A stretch of 64,000 nucleotides of DNA from Novosphingobium terrae (GTDB lineage Bacteria > Pseudomonadota > Alphaproteobacteria > Sphingomonadales > Sphingomonadaceae), in the NCBI RefSeq assembly GCF_017163935.1, contig NZ_JABVZR010000001.1, positions 2,914,001 to 2,978,000 of the forward strand. Direction: 5' to 3'. The notes beneath the pieces were generated by a model, which worked only from the letters and a program-made list of their open reading frames with translations, made no database searches and was not told the DNA's origin. Shown here piece after piece: positions 33,603-43,462 of this stretch; the first letter of the stretch is position 1, and the number at the start of each line of letters is the position of its first letter. The position numbers and the translations under genes are program-made.

Positions 33603-34907
33603 TTATCCCTTCAACTTAACCTTCCGATCCACCCACAACGCCACCAGCCACCCGCAGGTCATTGCCGCAAACGGCATCACCGGGAAATGAAACCGCGACT
33701 GGCCGGAAAACACCACCGCAATCGCGCTAACGTAAGCTGCAATGCCATAAGGCAGCAGCCACCAGTCGATCAGACGCACACCCTCGCGATGGCGGCGGCG
33801 CAGCTCCACCACGGCAAAACCGGCCATGCCCAGCAGCATCAGCACATAGATCGCCTGATTGGCCAGACGCAGCGCCAGACCCAGCTTGGCGAACCGGCTC
33901 CATGGCGCCCAGCCGCGCTCGTAATGCCATTGCGCCTCGCCATCGGGGGCCCAGAGGCGCATCAGCTTCAACGGCACCAGTTTCGCGAAACCGACAGGGT
34001 GGCTCTTGATCCAATCGACGCCCAGCCGCTTGGCCTCGGCATCGAACTGCATTTCGTTGAGGCCCTTACGGGCGTTGAGTTGGTGCACCAGCGGATCGTC
34101 GGGGGTGAAATCGCCGCGCGCGGAATCATTGTTGCCCGTCAGCAGGGTGATGCCGCCATTGGTGGAGACCAGCACAAAGGCGCCCATCTCGCGCTGGTTG
34201 CGCAGGGTCCAGGGCGAGACGGTGAGCAGCGCCACCGCCACCACCAGCGCCCCTTGCGCCACCAGCAACGGCAGGCGACGCAGGGCATCGGGCTCGCGCC
34301 ACAGGCGGATGGCGAAGATCAGCGGGACGACCACCAGAGTCTGCGCCTTCACCAGCATCGCCACGCCGAAGACCAGCCCGGCAAGCACCAGCCCCACCCA
34401 GCCCGTGCGGCACACCAGCAGCCAGCAGCCACCCAGCAGCAGGGCGGTGTAGAAGCATTCGGTCATGGCCAGCGGGCCGTAGAAGGCATTGTTGGGATAG
34501 AGCGCGATCAGCAGCAGGGCGATGCGCCCGGCCAGCTGGCTCTTCCCGATGCGCCGCGCCAGATCCTGCATCACCAGCGCCGAAATCGCGCTGCACAGCA
34601 GGTTGAAAAGGCTCACCACCAGCGTGGAGACGCCGAAAGCGCGGAACAGCAGGGTCAGCGTCAGCGGCCAGCCCGGGGGCCAATAGGCGGTGGGCGCACC
34701 ATGCTCGCGGTAACCCAGACCATGTGCCATCTCGGTGGCGCGGTCGACATACCATGCCGCATCCGAGGAGGGCGTGACATGGGCCAGCAGCAGCAGCGCG
34801 CGCGGCGCCAGCCAGAGCAGCCACAGCAACACCAGCGCGCCTCGGGCGCTTCCCAGCCATGCGATAGAACGCGCCAACCCCTGCCCCCTGTTGCTGCTGC
34901 CCGTCAT
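33603..34907 (-). CDS. Glycosyltransferase family 39-like membrane protein
   Basis: This 434-residue protein has about ten hydrophobic segments and the GT-C-type first loop with the acidic pair SSDAAWYVDRA. YPNNAFYGPLAMTECFYTALLL is typical of dolichyl/undecaprenyl-phosphate-sugar-using transferases. It adds a sugar to a glycan or lipid on the periplasmic side of the inner membrane. The start overlaps the next upstream gene by 4 bp. The hairpin of repeat copy B lies right after its stop and may terminate the transcript. Confidence 0.85.
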   Translation of the reverse strand: MTGSSNRGQGLARSIAWLGSARGALVLLWLLWLAPRALLLLAHVTPSSDAAWYVDRATEMAHGLGYREHGAPTAYWPPGWPLTLTLLFRAFGVSTLVVSLFNLLCSAISALVMQDLARRIGKSQLAGRIALLLIALYPNNAFYGPLAMTECFYTALLLGGCWLLVCRTGWVGLVLAGLVFGVAMLVKAQTLVVVPLIFAIRLWREPDALRRLPLLVAQGALVVAVALLTVSPWTLRNQREMGAFVLVSTNGGITLLTGNNDSARGDFTPDDPLVHQLNARKGLNEMQFDAEAKRLGVDWIKSHPVGFAKLVPLKLMRLWAPDGEAQWHYERGWAPWSRFAKLGLALRLANQAIYVLMLLGMAGFAVVELRRRHREGVRLIDWWLLPYGIAAYVSAIAVVFSGQSRFHFPVMPFAAMTCGWLVALWVDRKVKLKG

Positions 34908-35779
34908 GACGACAGGCGCAGGAAGAAATCATCCACCCCGGCATCGCATTTGCGCGCGAACCATGCCCCGCTGTGCAGGATCGCCTCGGCATCCTCGGCG
35001 CGCAGCAGCTTGGGGTGCCAGCCCAGAGCGCTCCAGTCGATGTAGCGGCGGGCCGGTTCGATGCGATCGGCAAAGTTTCGGCTAAACACCGAGGGCGCGA
35101 CATGCTCATCGGCGCATTGGGTGCAGGCCAGCCGACCGCTGCGCAGCAGGCGCTCGTAATCGGCGAGCAGGCGCTGCGCCACGTCATGCGGGGCGGAGAA
35201 CCACTCGCTGCCCTTCATCCATGTCTGCCCGGCATAGCGCGAGCGCTTCAGCCCCGCCTGACGAAACCAGCGCGAGAAGATCCAGCTGGCGCGGATCTGG
35301 GCGCGTTCGATGTTTTCATTGAGGCGCGGCGTGCCCCGGAAACGCAGCTTGCGGCGCTCGAACCACCAGTCGTCCATGCGCTCGGTCTGGATTTCGCCCC
35401 AGATGTCGGTGAAGATCGGGCGGCGGGGGCCGTGGCTGGCGATCTCTTCCGCGATCTGCCCGGGCGAGCGCACCGGCCAGTCGGAACCGCTGGTCAGGTG
35501 AAAGTAATCGAAGGGCTGTTTCAGGGCCTCGCGCAGCAGGCGCTGCTGGGCGCTGATCTGGGTGTAATGGCCCCAGCGCACGCGGGTGGGGTTGCTCACC
35601 AGGGTCAGACGACCGCTGGCATGCGAGGCGAAGCGCGCACGCTGATGCTTCCACAGATCGCAACCGGAATCGAGATGAAGCACCACCCGGTCTTGCGTGC
35701 CTTGGGGCAGCAGACGGTCGATCAGCAGGGCGAGCTGATCGGGCAGGTTGTGCGCCATGATGGCATAGGTCTGGATCAT
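34904..35779 (-). CDS. Beta-1,6-N-acetylglucosaminyltransferase-like (core-2/I-branching, GT14)
   Basis: This 291-residue protein has the Branch-family signature segments VVLHLDSGCDLW, FDYFHLTSGSDWPVRS, and MKGSEWFSAPHDVAQ, and a late region HVAPSVFSRNF. Bacterial members add GlcNAc or another sugar during exopolysaccharide synthesis. No membrane segment is seen, so it acts in the cytoplasm. It is translationally coupled by 4-bp overlaps to the flippase upstream and the GT39-like gene downstream. Confidence 0.88.
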   Translation of the reverse strand: MIQTYAIMAHNLPDQLALLIDRLLPQGTQDRVVLHLDSGCDLWKHQRARFASHASGRLTLVSNPTRVRWGHYTQISAQQRLLREALKQPFDYFHLTSGSDWPVRSPGQIAEEIASHGPRRPIFTDIWGEIQTERMDDWWFERRKLRFRGTPRLNENIERAQIRASWIFSRWFRQAGLKRSRYAGQTWMKGSEWFSAPHDVAQRLLADYERLLRSGRLACTQCADEHVAPSVFSRNFADRIEPARRYIDWSALGWHPKLLRAEDAEAILHSGAWFARKCDAGVDDFFLRLSS

Positions 35780-37284
35780 GCACGCACCACGCGGCGCAGC
35801 AACGGCACTTTCTCGGCCAGCCCCTCCAACTCATTGACCACCGGATGGCGCAGCAGAACCAGCGCCACCAGCCACAGCGCCACGCCCACCGCCACCGCGC
35901 CCAGCAGCACCGGCAGAGCGATCTGATCGGGGCTCTGCCAGAAGAGATAGGTCGCGGCCAAAGGCGCCAGAGCGGCCAGCATCGCCACGAAGCTGCGGGC
36001 ATAGATGCCGGCCATGATCTTCACATCAAACTGCGTGATCTCATGCATGAAACGGGCGTAAAGCGCGACATAACCCACCGCATAGGCCATGCGCGAGATC
36101 GCCGCGCCCTGCACGCCCCAATGCGCGCCGCCCGCCAGCAGGGCCAGCGACATCACCGTATCGATCACGCAGAAGACCATGAGTTTATCCATCCGCCCCA
36201 TCAGGATCGGCAGATCGGTGTTGAGCGGCATGGCGATGAACAGCAACTCGCTGAGCGCGATCCATTGCAGCAGCGGCGCAACGCCGCTCCACGCCGGACC
36301 ATAAAGCAGATGCACCAGCGGCTGCGCGGCGAAAGCCAGCCCCGCCATCCCCGGCCAGACGATGGCGGTGTAGCCGGAACAGACGCGCAAGTAAGCCGGG
36401 CCAAGCGGCTCGCCCCGATCACGGATGCGGGCGAAGGCGGGGAAGAACACGCTGCCGATGGCGCCTGCAATCAACATGCGGAACTGGTCCGACAGGCTGA
36501 CGGCGCGGCTGTAAAGCCCCACCGCCGCCATCGTCAGCATCTTGCCCACGATCAGATCGGGCGAGCGCGTACCCAGGGCTCCGGTGAAGTACAGCAGGCT
36601 GGAGCGTGAGCCGAAAGCCAGCACCGGCTTCACCCCATCGAGCCGCAAGGGCCATGGCGGCGCACGGCGCATGGCTTGCGCGATCAGGCCCCGCGCCACG
36701 GCGGAGCCCACCGTCGCCCAGGCCAGCGCGAAGGAGGATGAGCCTGCCCACGCCAGCGACACCGCCACCGTGGCCTGCACCAAAGCCCCGCCGACATTGA
36801 CCGCGAAATGGCGATGGAACTGCATCGATCGCGCCATCAGCGCCATGGGCACCACCGCCAGCGGCAGGAAGAGATAGCTGGCGGAAATGATGAGCAAAAT
36901 CTTCATCAGCGCCGGTTGGTGATAGGCCTGCGCCATCGGGTAGGCCGCCGCCGCAATCAGGCTGGCGATCACAAAGGAAAACAGAAAGGCCACGCTGGAA
37001 CAGCGAGCGATTTCCTCGCGGCTGAGGGTAGGCTGCGCCGCCAGATAGCGCGACAGGCCAAAGTCCTGCAGGATCGAGACCAGCAAGGCCGCCGCCAGAC
37101 CGATGGAAAACAGCCCCACCTCGGCCGGCGAGAGGAAAAACCGCGAGATCACCACCGAGCTGCAGAACTGGATCGCGAAGGAAATATACTGCCCCGCCAT
37201 TGCCCAGACGGCGGCGCCGCGCACGCTCATGGCGGCGGGTTCGCGACCTCCTTCCGTTTCGGGCGTGTTGGCGGTGTCGCTCAC
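35776..37284 (-). CDS. Polysaccharide/oligosaccharide flippase (Wzx-type, MATE-like)
   Basis: This protein of about 502 residues has at least 12 hydrophobic helices of the MOP/MATE superfamily, for example GAAVWAMAGQYISFAIQF and LIVGKMLTMAAVGLYSRAVS. It should flip lipid-linked glycan units across the inner membrane for the transferases encoded after it. Two starts are possible: the GTG at 37284 (given) and an ATG at 37230, which has an AGGAGGT motif but at long spacing. The three-gene unit is a small glycan-assembly cluster with no visible polymerase. Confidence 0.85.
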   Translation of the reverse strand: MSDTANTPETEGGREPAAMSVRGAAVWAMAGQYISFAIQFCSSVVISRFFLSPAEVGLFSIGLAAALLVSILQDFGLSRYLAAQPTLSREEIARCSSVAFLFSFVIASLIAAAAYPMAQAYHQPALMKILLIISASYLFLPLAVVPMALMARSMQFHRHFAVNVGGALVQATVAVSLAWAGSSSFALAWATVGSAVARGLIAQAMRRAPPWPLRLDGVKPVLAFGSRSSLLYFTGALGTRSPDLIVGKMLTMAAVGLYSRAVSLSDQFRMLIAGAIGSVFFPAFARIRDRGEPLGPAYLRVCSGYTAIVWPGMAGLAFAAQPLVHLLYGPAWSGVAPLLQWIALSELLFIAMPLNTDLPILMGRMDKLMVFCVIDTVMSLALLAGGAHWGVQGAAISRMAYAVGYVALYARFMHEITQFDVKIMAGIYARSFVAMLAALAPLAATYLFWQSPDQIALPVLLGAVAVGVALWLVALVLLRHPVVNELEGLAEKVPLLRRVVRA

Positions 37285-37441
37285 GCGCGATGTCCGTTGG
37301 ATTGGGGGCAGATCATCGGTGGCAAGCGGTCCAGCGTCATGCCGCGCCTTATGCCGCGCGGCTTCGCAAAGGACCATAGCGGCAAGGGCGTAAACAAATG
37401 CTTGGGCAGGCTGATTTTCCCGCCTGCCCAAGCCCTGTTGC

Positions 37442-38431
37442 TTAGTGTGCGACCTCGGCGATCACCGCCTTACCACGGCGGATGGCCTCATCCGTCTTGA
37501 CCTTGCCGTTCTGGATATCCTCGGCGAGATCCATCAGCCTTTCCGCCCCTGCCGAGCCGGTATCGGCCACCTCGGCGACGGTCACGCCCTTGTTGCGGGC
37601 GATGGTCTCATCCCATGCCGTGCGGATCGCGGCCCAGTAATTCTTGGTGGCGTTCCAATAGGCATCGGCGGCGGAAACGGCGTAGTTGCTGTCACGCTGA
37701 TAGGTGTTCAGCACGGATTCCTGCACATAGGGCACTTCCTTGCCGCTGGCATCGGGCCCCATCTTGATGTTGTCCTGCCAGTGAATCCAGCCCGTCGGGG
37801 TGGGCGAGTGGCGGTTGATGCCCAGATAGCGGTCATAGGGCGGATGGCGCGTGGCGTCACGGCGGGCGAGCGGGCGCCATGTCCAGCTGCTGCGCCAGCG
37901 GCGCACACCGCCCTCGTCGGTCCACTGGCCCGAGCCGCCATAGCGCGGGGAATCGTCGGTCTGCCACACCGTCTGCGACCAGCGACCGGCGCGGAATTTC
38001 TCGGGCACCGGCTCCAGCTTCCACGCGCCCTTGCCGGCGTAGGTGAGGATGGATTCGGGCTCATAGGTCCAGTCCTGACGCCAGTGCTTGATCACCAGCG
38101 TTTTGCCACCCTTGTCCTTGGGCATGGTGACGACCAGCAGATGCTGCAGCACGATGTGGCGGCCAGTGTCCTCCACCACGCGTACGCTTTCATGGCCGCC
38201 TGTCACGGCAGCGGGGATCGGCGTGTAATCGGCGCGCCAGCTGGTGGTTTCGCGCATGTCAAAGGTGACCTTGAAGTCGCCTGCCATGTTGAGGATATCA
38301 GCCCGGTCGGCCTTGAAGGAGGCGTCCTGCTCGGCGGCACTGCGCTGGGCGATGGGGGCATCGGCCAGAACAGGCGCCGCGCAAAGCAGCATGGCGGAGG
38401 CCAGAAAAGGCCGGATCAGCTTGTGTTTCAT
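37442..38431 (-). CDS. DUF6607 family protein, haem-receptor associated
   Basis: This 329-residue protein has a signal peptide (ending APVLA) and Trp-rich blocks (HWRQDWTYEPESILTYAG, RSSWTWRPLARRD, GWIHWQDNIKMG). I recognise it as the DUF6607 family that often sits beside TonB-dependent haemoglobin/haem receptors. Its role is not known; help in haem uptake or handling in the periplasm is inferred from context. It follows the receptor gene on the same strand after 21 bp, so the two are probably co-transcribed. Confidence 0.85.
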   Translation of the reverse strand: MKHKLIRPFLASAMLLCAAPVLADAPIAQRSAAEQDASFKADRADILNMAGDFKVTFDMRETTSWRADYTPIPAAVTGGHESVRVVEDTGRHIVLQHLLVVTMPKDKGGKTLVIKHWRQDWTYEPESILTYAGKGAWKLEPVPEKFRAGRWSQTVWQTDDSPRYGGSGQWTDEGGVRRWRSSWTWRPLARRDATRHPPYDRYLGINRHSPTPTGWIHWQDNIKMGPDASGKEVPYVQESVLNTYQRDSNYAVSAADAYWNATKNYWAAIRTAWDETIARNKGVTVAEVADTGSAGAERLMDLAEDIQNGKVKTDEAIRRGKAVIAEVAH

Positions 38432-38452
38432 GGATCTATCGTCCTTGAGAGA

Positions 38453-40693
38453 TCAGAACTGGAAGGTCGCGGTGACTTTGGCATTGCGCCCGGGCTGCGA
38501 ATAATAGGCCTTGGCCATGGATGAGCTGTCGGGGATATCCAGCGCATCGTAATAGGTCTTGTTCAGCAGGTTGAACACGCCCGCCTGCACCTTCACCCCA
38601 TGCAGGAAGCTTGGCTCCCACCAGCCGGAGAGGTCCACCAGCCCATAGGGCGGCGCCTTGTTGAGATCGGAGGTCGGCGTTTCCACCTGACGACGCGGGC
38701 CCGCGAAGGTTCCCGTCAGGTCCACGCCATAGCCGCTGCCGGTGTAGCCCACGCCAAGGATCGCCTTGAAGGGCGGGATCGAGTTCAGATAGGCCGGTGT
38801 CGAGGTGTCACGCCCATGGACATAGGCCAGCGAGCCCCAGGCCCGCCAGTGATCGTCCAGCGCATATTGCGCGCTGGCCTCAAGCCCATAGATCCGCACG
38901 CGGGTGCGGTTGACATATTGGAACACGCCCAGCGGATAGTTGCCGCTGATCCCCGCCGCCGCCGCCGTGGTGGTGATGGTGTCGATGAAGTTGTGATAGA
39001 TGTTGTCGTAATAGCTCAGCTTGAAGCCGCGCTTGGCGGTGCCCCCCTTCACGCCCACTTCGTAACCTTTGCTGGTTTCGGGCTTGAGGTTGGGATTGCC
39101 GATGTTGGCATAGCTGCCCGCGCCGCCATAGAGCAGGTAAAGCTCGGTGGCCGAAGGCGCGCGGAAGGCCTGAGCATATTGGCCGTAAAGCGTGATGCCG
39201 GGCACCACATCGACCTCGCCCAGCACCTTGGGCGACCAGCGATCGCCATGGGTGCCGTTCAAAGGCCCGGTGTAGGCGTCATTGGCCTGAAACGCTGCGG
39301 TGTTGATCGGCGTGCGGCGGAAATAGTCGTAGCGGATGGCCGGGGTGATGCGGATGCGGTTGTCGGCAAAGGCGATGCGGTCTTGCAGCGTCACGCCAAG
39401 GTCCGTGCCATGCACATTGGGCATATCCGCCTGATTGGTATGGAAATAGGCGCAGGCGAAGATGGCGGGCGTGCAGCTGTCAATGCCTGCGGTGTATTCC
39501 TTGGTCCGCGTGCCATAGAGTTCGCCCGAGAGGGTGAAGGTGTTGAGCACACCCGCCGCCTTCGCGCCAAAGCTGATGTTGCCCGTGCCCCCGAACTGAT
39601 CCGAGGTAAGATCGCTGACGCGGTTATACGTGCCCGCAGGCGTGGTGGCGCGGTTGGCATAGGTGCCCAGCGTCAGCATGGTGCGCTGCCAGTAGCCGAT
39701 CAGATGCGCCTGCGTGACGCCCGTATCCCCCTGCCCCGTATAGTCATAGCTGGCCGAGACGCGGCGGCGGCGGTTCTCGGTTTCGGTGGCATAGCTGCGA
39801 TAGGTGGAGGACAGGCTGGTCAGCGTGTTTTCGGTGTAATCGCGGTTGAAGGTCTCCGCCGCGATGCCGATGCGATGGCCATTGCCGAGGTTCTGGTAGA
39901 GCTTCACCAGCAGGCTGTTCTGGTCGTAATCGGCGGGGTTCTTGGCGGTGCGCGTGGTGCCGGTGCCGAGGATCTCGCCCCGGTTTCGCTTCTCATGGCC
40001 GACGCGCAGGCCGCCCTGCACCAGCAGTTCGGTGTCCTTGTGGCGGAAGGCCAGCGCCTGATTGAGGTAGAGGCTGTGGCTGGTGCTGTCATAGGTGGCT
40101 TTCGACAGGCCGCCGAAATTCTTGCCCTCCTTCAGCAGATCGGCGGGATCGAGCGTGCGCAAGGCCACCACCCCGCCCATGGCGCCGGTGCCAAAGAAGC
40201 TGGAATCGCCCGACTTGACGATATCGATGGCAGACAGACCGTTGAAATCATAGGAGGACACACCGCCCTGTGCATTCCACACGCCATCGGTCAGCCAGGG
40301 CTGGCGGATGCCGTCGACGGTGGTGAGCAGGCGGTTGGAATCGAGCCCGCGCATGGCGATGCTGTCATTGCTGGCCCGCACATTGACCGAGGCATCGAGG
40401 CGGCGCGACACATCCTTCAGATCGTCGATCATCAGATGGCGCAGGGTGCCGGCATCGATGGTGGTGGTCAGCACGCGGGGCTTGCCCTGTTCGCTGCGGT
40501 CGGCCTCGTCGCCCAGAGCGGTGCTGGTGACCGTGACCGAGCCCAGATTGGTGGCGTTCTGATCCGTGCCCTGCGCGAAGGCGGGCTGCGACAAGGCCAT
40601 AGCCGCGAAAAGCGTTGCCACAATCGACAGGGGGCTGCTGCTGGCTCTGAGCGCAGGCGACAGGGCAGTCCGGATGGGCTGGCGGGATGACAT
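38453..40693 (-). CDS. TonB-dependent haemoglobin/haem receptor
   Basis: This 746-residue outer-membrane receptor has a signal peptide (ending QPAFAQ), a TonB box-like start (GSVTVTSTALG) and a plug domain (NDSIAMRGLDSNRLLTTVDG). A 22-strand barrel follows and ends in KVTATFQF with terminal Phe. The barrel contains YAQAFRAPSATELYLLY and GNPNLKPETS, matching the FRAP/NPNL motifs of haem and haemoglobin receptors. It imports haem or haemoglobin-derived iron with TonB energy. The neighbouring DUF6607 gene and an upstream Fur-like site agree. Confidence 0.92.
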   Translation of the reverse strand: MSSRQPIRTALSPALRASSSPLSIVATLFAAMALSQPAFAQGTDQNATNLGSVTVTSTALGDEADRSEQGKPRVLTTTIDAGTLRHLMIDDLKDVSRRLDASVNVRASNDSIAMRGLDSNRLLTTVDGIRQPWLTDGVWNAQGGVSSYDFNGLSAIDIVKSGDSSFFGTGAMGGVVALRTLDPADLLKEGKNFGGLSKATYDSTSHSLYLNQALAFRHKDTELLVQGGLRVGHEKRNRGEILGTGTTRTAKNPADYDQNSLLVKLYQNLGNGHRIGIAAETFNRDYTENTLTSLSSTYRSYATETENRRRRVSASYDYTGQGDTGVTQAHLIGYWQRTMLTLGTYANRATTPAGTYNRVSDLTSDQFGGTGNISFGAKAAGVLNTFTLSGELYGTRTKEYTAGIDSCTPAIFACAYFHTNQADMPNVHGTDLGVTLQDRIAFADNRIRITPAIRYDYFRRTPINTAAFQANDAYTGPLNGTHGDRWSPKVLGEVDVVPGITLYGQYAQAFRAPSATELYLLYGGAGSYANIGNPNLKPETSKGYEVGVKGGTAKRGFKLSYYDNIYHNFIDTITTTAAAAGISGNYPLGVFQYVNRTRVRIYGLEASAQYALDDHWRAWGSLAYVHGRDTSTPAYLNSIPPFKAILGVGYTGSGYGVDLTGTFAGPRRQVETPTSDLNKAPPYGLVDLSGWWEPSFLHGVKVQAGVFNLLNKTYYDALDIPDSSSMAKAYYSQPGRNAKVTATFQF

Positions 40694-40809
40694 GAGCGAT
40701 CCTTTCGAAGGCAGCGCCCGCCGAGAGCTTCGGCAGACGCCACGGTTGACGGCGTTTCCGGGCCGGACGACGCCCCCCGCAGTCCGGCCATGGCCGCCCC
40801 ATCTATCTA

Positions 40810-40833
40810 TTGCACTTGCGAGTCAATCGCATT
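40810..40833. promoter_or_regulatory. Putative Fur/iron-responsive site upstream of the haem receptor
   Basis: On the minus strand the sequence reads AATGCGATTGACTCGCAAG then TGCAA. It has a TGCGA-N5-TCGCA symmetry and general likeness to alphaproteobacterial Fur/Irr boxes rich in TGC repeats. It is about 120-140 bp before the receptor start. The region 40694-41008 otherwise holds only this site and a terminator; no gene is visible. Confidence 0.45.
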
Positions 40834-40944
40834 TATGGATTTTTGCGCAAAGAGGCGATGCGGTCAGCGCGATGGCACGCCGTCAAAAGCTTTCGAAAAA
40901 AGAACGACCTACCGGGCGCCACCGCATTTCGGCGGGCGCCGGAT

Positions 40945-40989
40945 GCAAGAACGGGGCGGCTCGTTTTCCAACGACCGCCCCGTTCTTGC
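40945..40989. terminator. Long hairpin downstream of the carboxylesterase gene
   Basis: A perfect 15-bp stem, GCAAGAACGGGGCGG (40945-40959) with its complement at 40975-40989, has an inner CGTT/AACG pairing. It follows the stop of the minus-strand carboxylesterase and separates it from the haem-receptor promoter. There is no clear U-tract. Confidence 0.65.
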
Positions 40990-41008
40990 CGGTTACCCGG
41001 TGCTGACC

Positions 41009-42427
41009 TCAGGGTTTTGAGGCAGCGGCCTCAAGCTGGCTTCCCAGGGGATCGCGCTGGGCCCTAGGCTTACCGTCCTCAGCGAAATCCATCAGCACAT
41101 CAGCAGATTTGGCATAGCGCGGCCATGCGGGCAGGCCCGGCGCGGCGGGGGTGCCCGTCCTGGCGAAATTCACCAGATAGGCGCTGATCGCCTTGCCCAT
41201 CCCATTGTCACGCGGGGTGGTCGCGGCGCCATATTTGATGGCCTGCGTGTCGAAGAAAAAGGGAATGTCGGTGGCATGGCCTGCCCCCGGCTTGCCGACC
41301 GAATTCGCCACATAGGAGAAACGGTATTCCCACAAGGGCACGCCCTGCCCCGCCAGCGTGCCCGCGATCTGCCGCGCGCCGCTGGCCATATAGCCGGTCG
41401 GGCCGCCGATGTCGGCGCTGGTGGCGCCGATCAGCACCGGGACTTTCGCGAAATGCCCCTCGGCAAAGGCCTTCGCGGGCTCCACAGAGATCGTGCCATC
41501 GGCAAAGGGGCTGGCAAAGGTGCGCGGGCCCGGCCCGAACAGCGCCATCATGTTCAGCCCATCGGTCACGGTTTCGGCGGGCAGAGCGCGCAGCTTGTCC
41601 AACGCCTGCGGGTCATCGGGCGAGACACCCTTGGACTGGCCAAAATCCGCCCCGATCTTCTCCACGCTCTGCAGGGTGGCCCCGGTCAGATTCTGCCCAT
41701 TGCCGCCCGACATCACCACCGCACGCTGGAACAGCCCCTGCGCCAGAGGCGAGGTCAGCAGCATGTTCACCGACATGCCGCCCGCGCTTTCGCCGATCAA
41801 CGTGACATTCTCCGGGTCGCCGCCGAAGCGGGCAATGTTGCGCTTCACCCATTTGAGCGCGGCGATCTGGTCCAGCGTGCCGTAATTGCCCAGCAGGCCG
41901 CCATCCTCATGCGCCTTGGTCAGCGCGGGATGGGCAAAGGTGCCGAAGCGCCCGACACGGTAGTTGAAGCTGAAGAACAGCACGCCCTTTTTCGCCAGTT
42001 CGGCACCCGAATAGGTCGGCGGCGAGGCGCCGCCATTCACAAAGCCGCCGCCATAGATCCACACCATCACCGGCAGCTTGCCGCCAGCTTTGGCCGGGCG
42101 CCAGACATTGGCGTAGAGGCAGTCCTCGGCGGGCGGTGTACCCAAGGGGGCGGCGTCGCTGGGGAAAGGCACCTGCATGCAGTCATGGCCATAGGCTGTG
42201 GCGTCGCGCTCGCCCTGCCACGGCGCGGCGGGTTGAGGCGCTCGCCAGCGCAGCGCGCCGACCGGCGGTGCGGCAAAGGGGATGCCCTTCCAGCTGGCCA
42301 CGCCATCCGCGATGGCGCCTTTCAGCGCGCCGGTCTCGACCGTAACGCTGACCGGCGTATCGGCGGCCATGGCGGAACAAGGGATCATGGCGGCGGCAAG
42401 GCTGGTCAGGCAAAGGCTCAGGCGCAT
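41009..42427 (-). CDS. Type-B carboxylesterase/lipase family protein, secreted
   Basis: This 472-residue protein has a signal peptide (ending AMAAD) and the carboxylesterase type-B fold. The oxyanion GGG is in MVWIYGGGFVNGG, and the nucleophile is Ser214 in LIGESAGGMS. A late histidine is visible in GHATDIPFFF. It hydrolyses ester bonds outside the cytoplasm; the substrate is unknown. It lies next to a second esterase-like gene on the same strand, which suggests related substrates. Confidence 0.92.
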   Translation of the reverse strand: MRLSLCLTSLAAAMIPCSAMAADTPVSVTVETGALKGAIADGVASWKGIPFAAPPVGALRWRAPQPAAPWQGERDATAYGHDCMQVPFPSDAAPLGTPPAEDCLYANVWRPAKAGGKLPVMVWIYGGGFVNGGASPPTYSGAELAKKGVLFFSFNYRVGRFGTFAHPALTKAHEDGGLLGNYGTLDQIAALKWVKRNIARFGGDPENVTLIGESAGGMSVNMLLTSPLAQGLFQRAVVMSGGNGQNLTGATLQSVEKIGADFGQSKGVSPDDPQALDKLRALPAETVTDGLNMMALFGPGPRTFASPFADGTISVEPAKAFAEGHFAKVPVLIGATSADIGGPTGYMASGARQIAGTLAGQGVPLWEYRFSYVANSVGKPGAGHATDIPFFFDTQAIKYGAATTPRDNGMGKAISAYLVNFARTGTPAAPGLPAWPRYAKSADVLMDFAEDGKPRAQRDPLGSQLEAAASKP

Positions 42428-42508
42428 CGATACTCTCCCCCAATACGGTATGTTTGATAGCGATCCTATCGAGGGAGAGCAGCTCCGGCAAGCGCCTGAA
42501 ATTCATAC

Positions 42509-43462
42509 CTATTCATGCAGGCTTTTCAGGAAGTTGTCGATTGTGTCGACCACGGTCGGCAGCCATGGTTCGAACAGCCAGATATCGTGCGGGGCCTTCT
42601 CGAAGGCGTACCAGCGGGCGGGGATATGGTTGGCCTGCAAACTGGCCATCACCTGATCCTTGCCCTCCGTGAAATGGGCATTGCCGCTGCTGATGATCAG
42701 CGTGGGTGGTGATTTGGCGCCAACATAGGTGGCGGCGGAGGCCTCCTTCCAGCGCTGGGGCACCTGATCCCAACTGCCGCCCAGCCATTTCGCTGCCGAG
42801 GACTGCGTGCCATTGGCATTCTCGAACTGCAGAGCCAGCGGCGTGGTAAAATCCAGCACGCCGTCGATATCGATCAGGGCGTTGGCGCTGCGGTCATCCT
42901 GCGGCGTCGAGCGGAACAGCCCCGCAGCATCGGAATAGGCCACCAGCGCCGCCATCTGCCCGCCGGATGACGCCCCGCCCAGCGCGATCTTTTGAGGGGA
43001 TAGTCCAAACTCGGCGGCATGGGTTTTGACCCAGACCATGGTGTCACTCACATCCACCAGACCAGCGGGAAAAGGCGCCTCGGGCGAGAGGCGGATTTCG
43101 GGCAGGAACACCGTATAGCCGCGCTGCGCCAGCCGGTCGGCCAGCACATAGAAATGCGCCTTGCTGCCAGAGCGCCACGCCCCGCCATGCACCAGCACCA
43201 GCCCTTGATGGCGCGTATGATCGGGCGCGGGGCGGAAGATATCGAGGTGCAGGTCGCGATCGGGCAGGGTCTTGTAGGCGCGGTCGAACAGCATGGTTTC
43301 ACCGGGTGCGGGCGCCACCGCCGGCCATGCAATGCCGGGATAGAGGCTGCGGTAGCGCTCGAACCGGCTGGCGATGGTGTAGCTATCGTCCACCGGGCGC
43401 GCGGCCACGGACGCGGCGAGAAGCAGGCAGGCCAAAGCCGCGCAGTGCAACAGAGTCTTCAT
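42509..43462 (-). CDS. Secreted alpha/beta hydrolase (BD-FAE-like esterase)
   Basis: This 317-residue protein has a signal peptide (about residues 1-21, ending SVAA). LVLVHGGAWRSGS gives the oxyanion HGG, the nucleophile is Ser165 in LGGASSGGQMA, and the end has the histidine in EKAPHDIWLF. Related esterases (BD-FAE family) remove acyl or feruloyl groups from plant glycans, but the substrate here is open. It sits 81 bp upstream of the type-B esterase on the same strand, so co-transcription is likely. Confidence 0.88.
   Translation of the reverse strand: MKTLLHCAALACLLLAASVAARPVDDSYTIASRFERYRSLYPGIAWPAVAPAPGETMLFDRAYKTLPDRDLHLDIFRPAPDHTRHQGLVLVHGGAWRSGSKAHFYVLADRLAQRGYTVFLPEIRLSPEAPFPAGLVDVSDTMVWVKTHAAEFGLSPQKIALGGASSGGQMAALVAYSDAAGLFRSTPQDDRSANALIDIDGVLDFTTPLALQFENANGTQSSAAKWLGGSWDQVPQRWKEASAATYVGAKSPPTLIISSGNAHFTEGKDQVMASLQANHIPARWYAFEKAPHDIWLFEPWLPTVVDTIDNFLKSLHE

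Noticed and set aside
38600..40690. A 696-residue plus-strand frame opposite the haem receptor
   Set aside because: Shadow of a GC-rich gene; no recognisable protein features.
42456..42470. GATAG-N5-CTATC repeat between the two esterase genes
   Set aside because: Short arms in a likely co-transcribed pair; chance occurrence is plausible.
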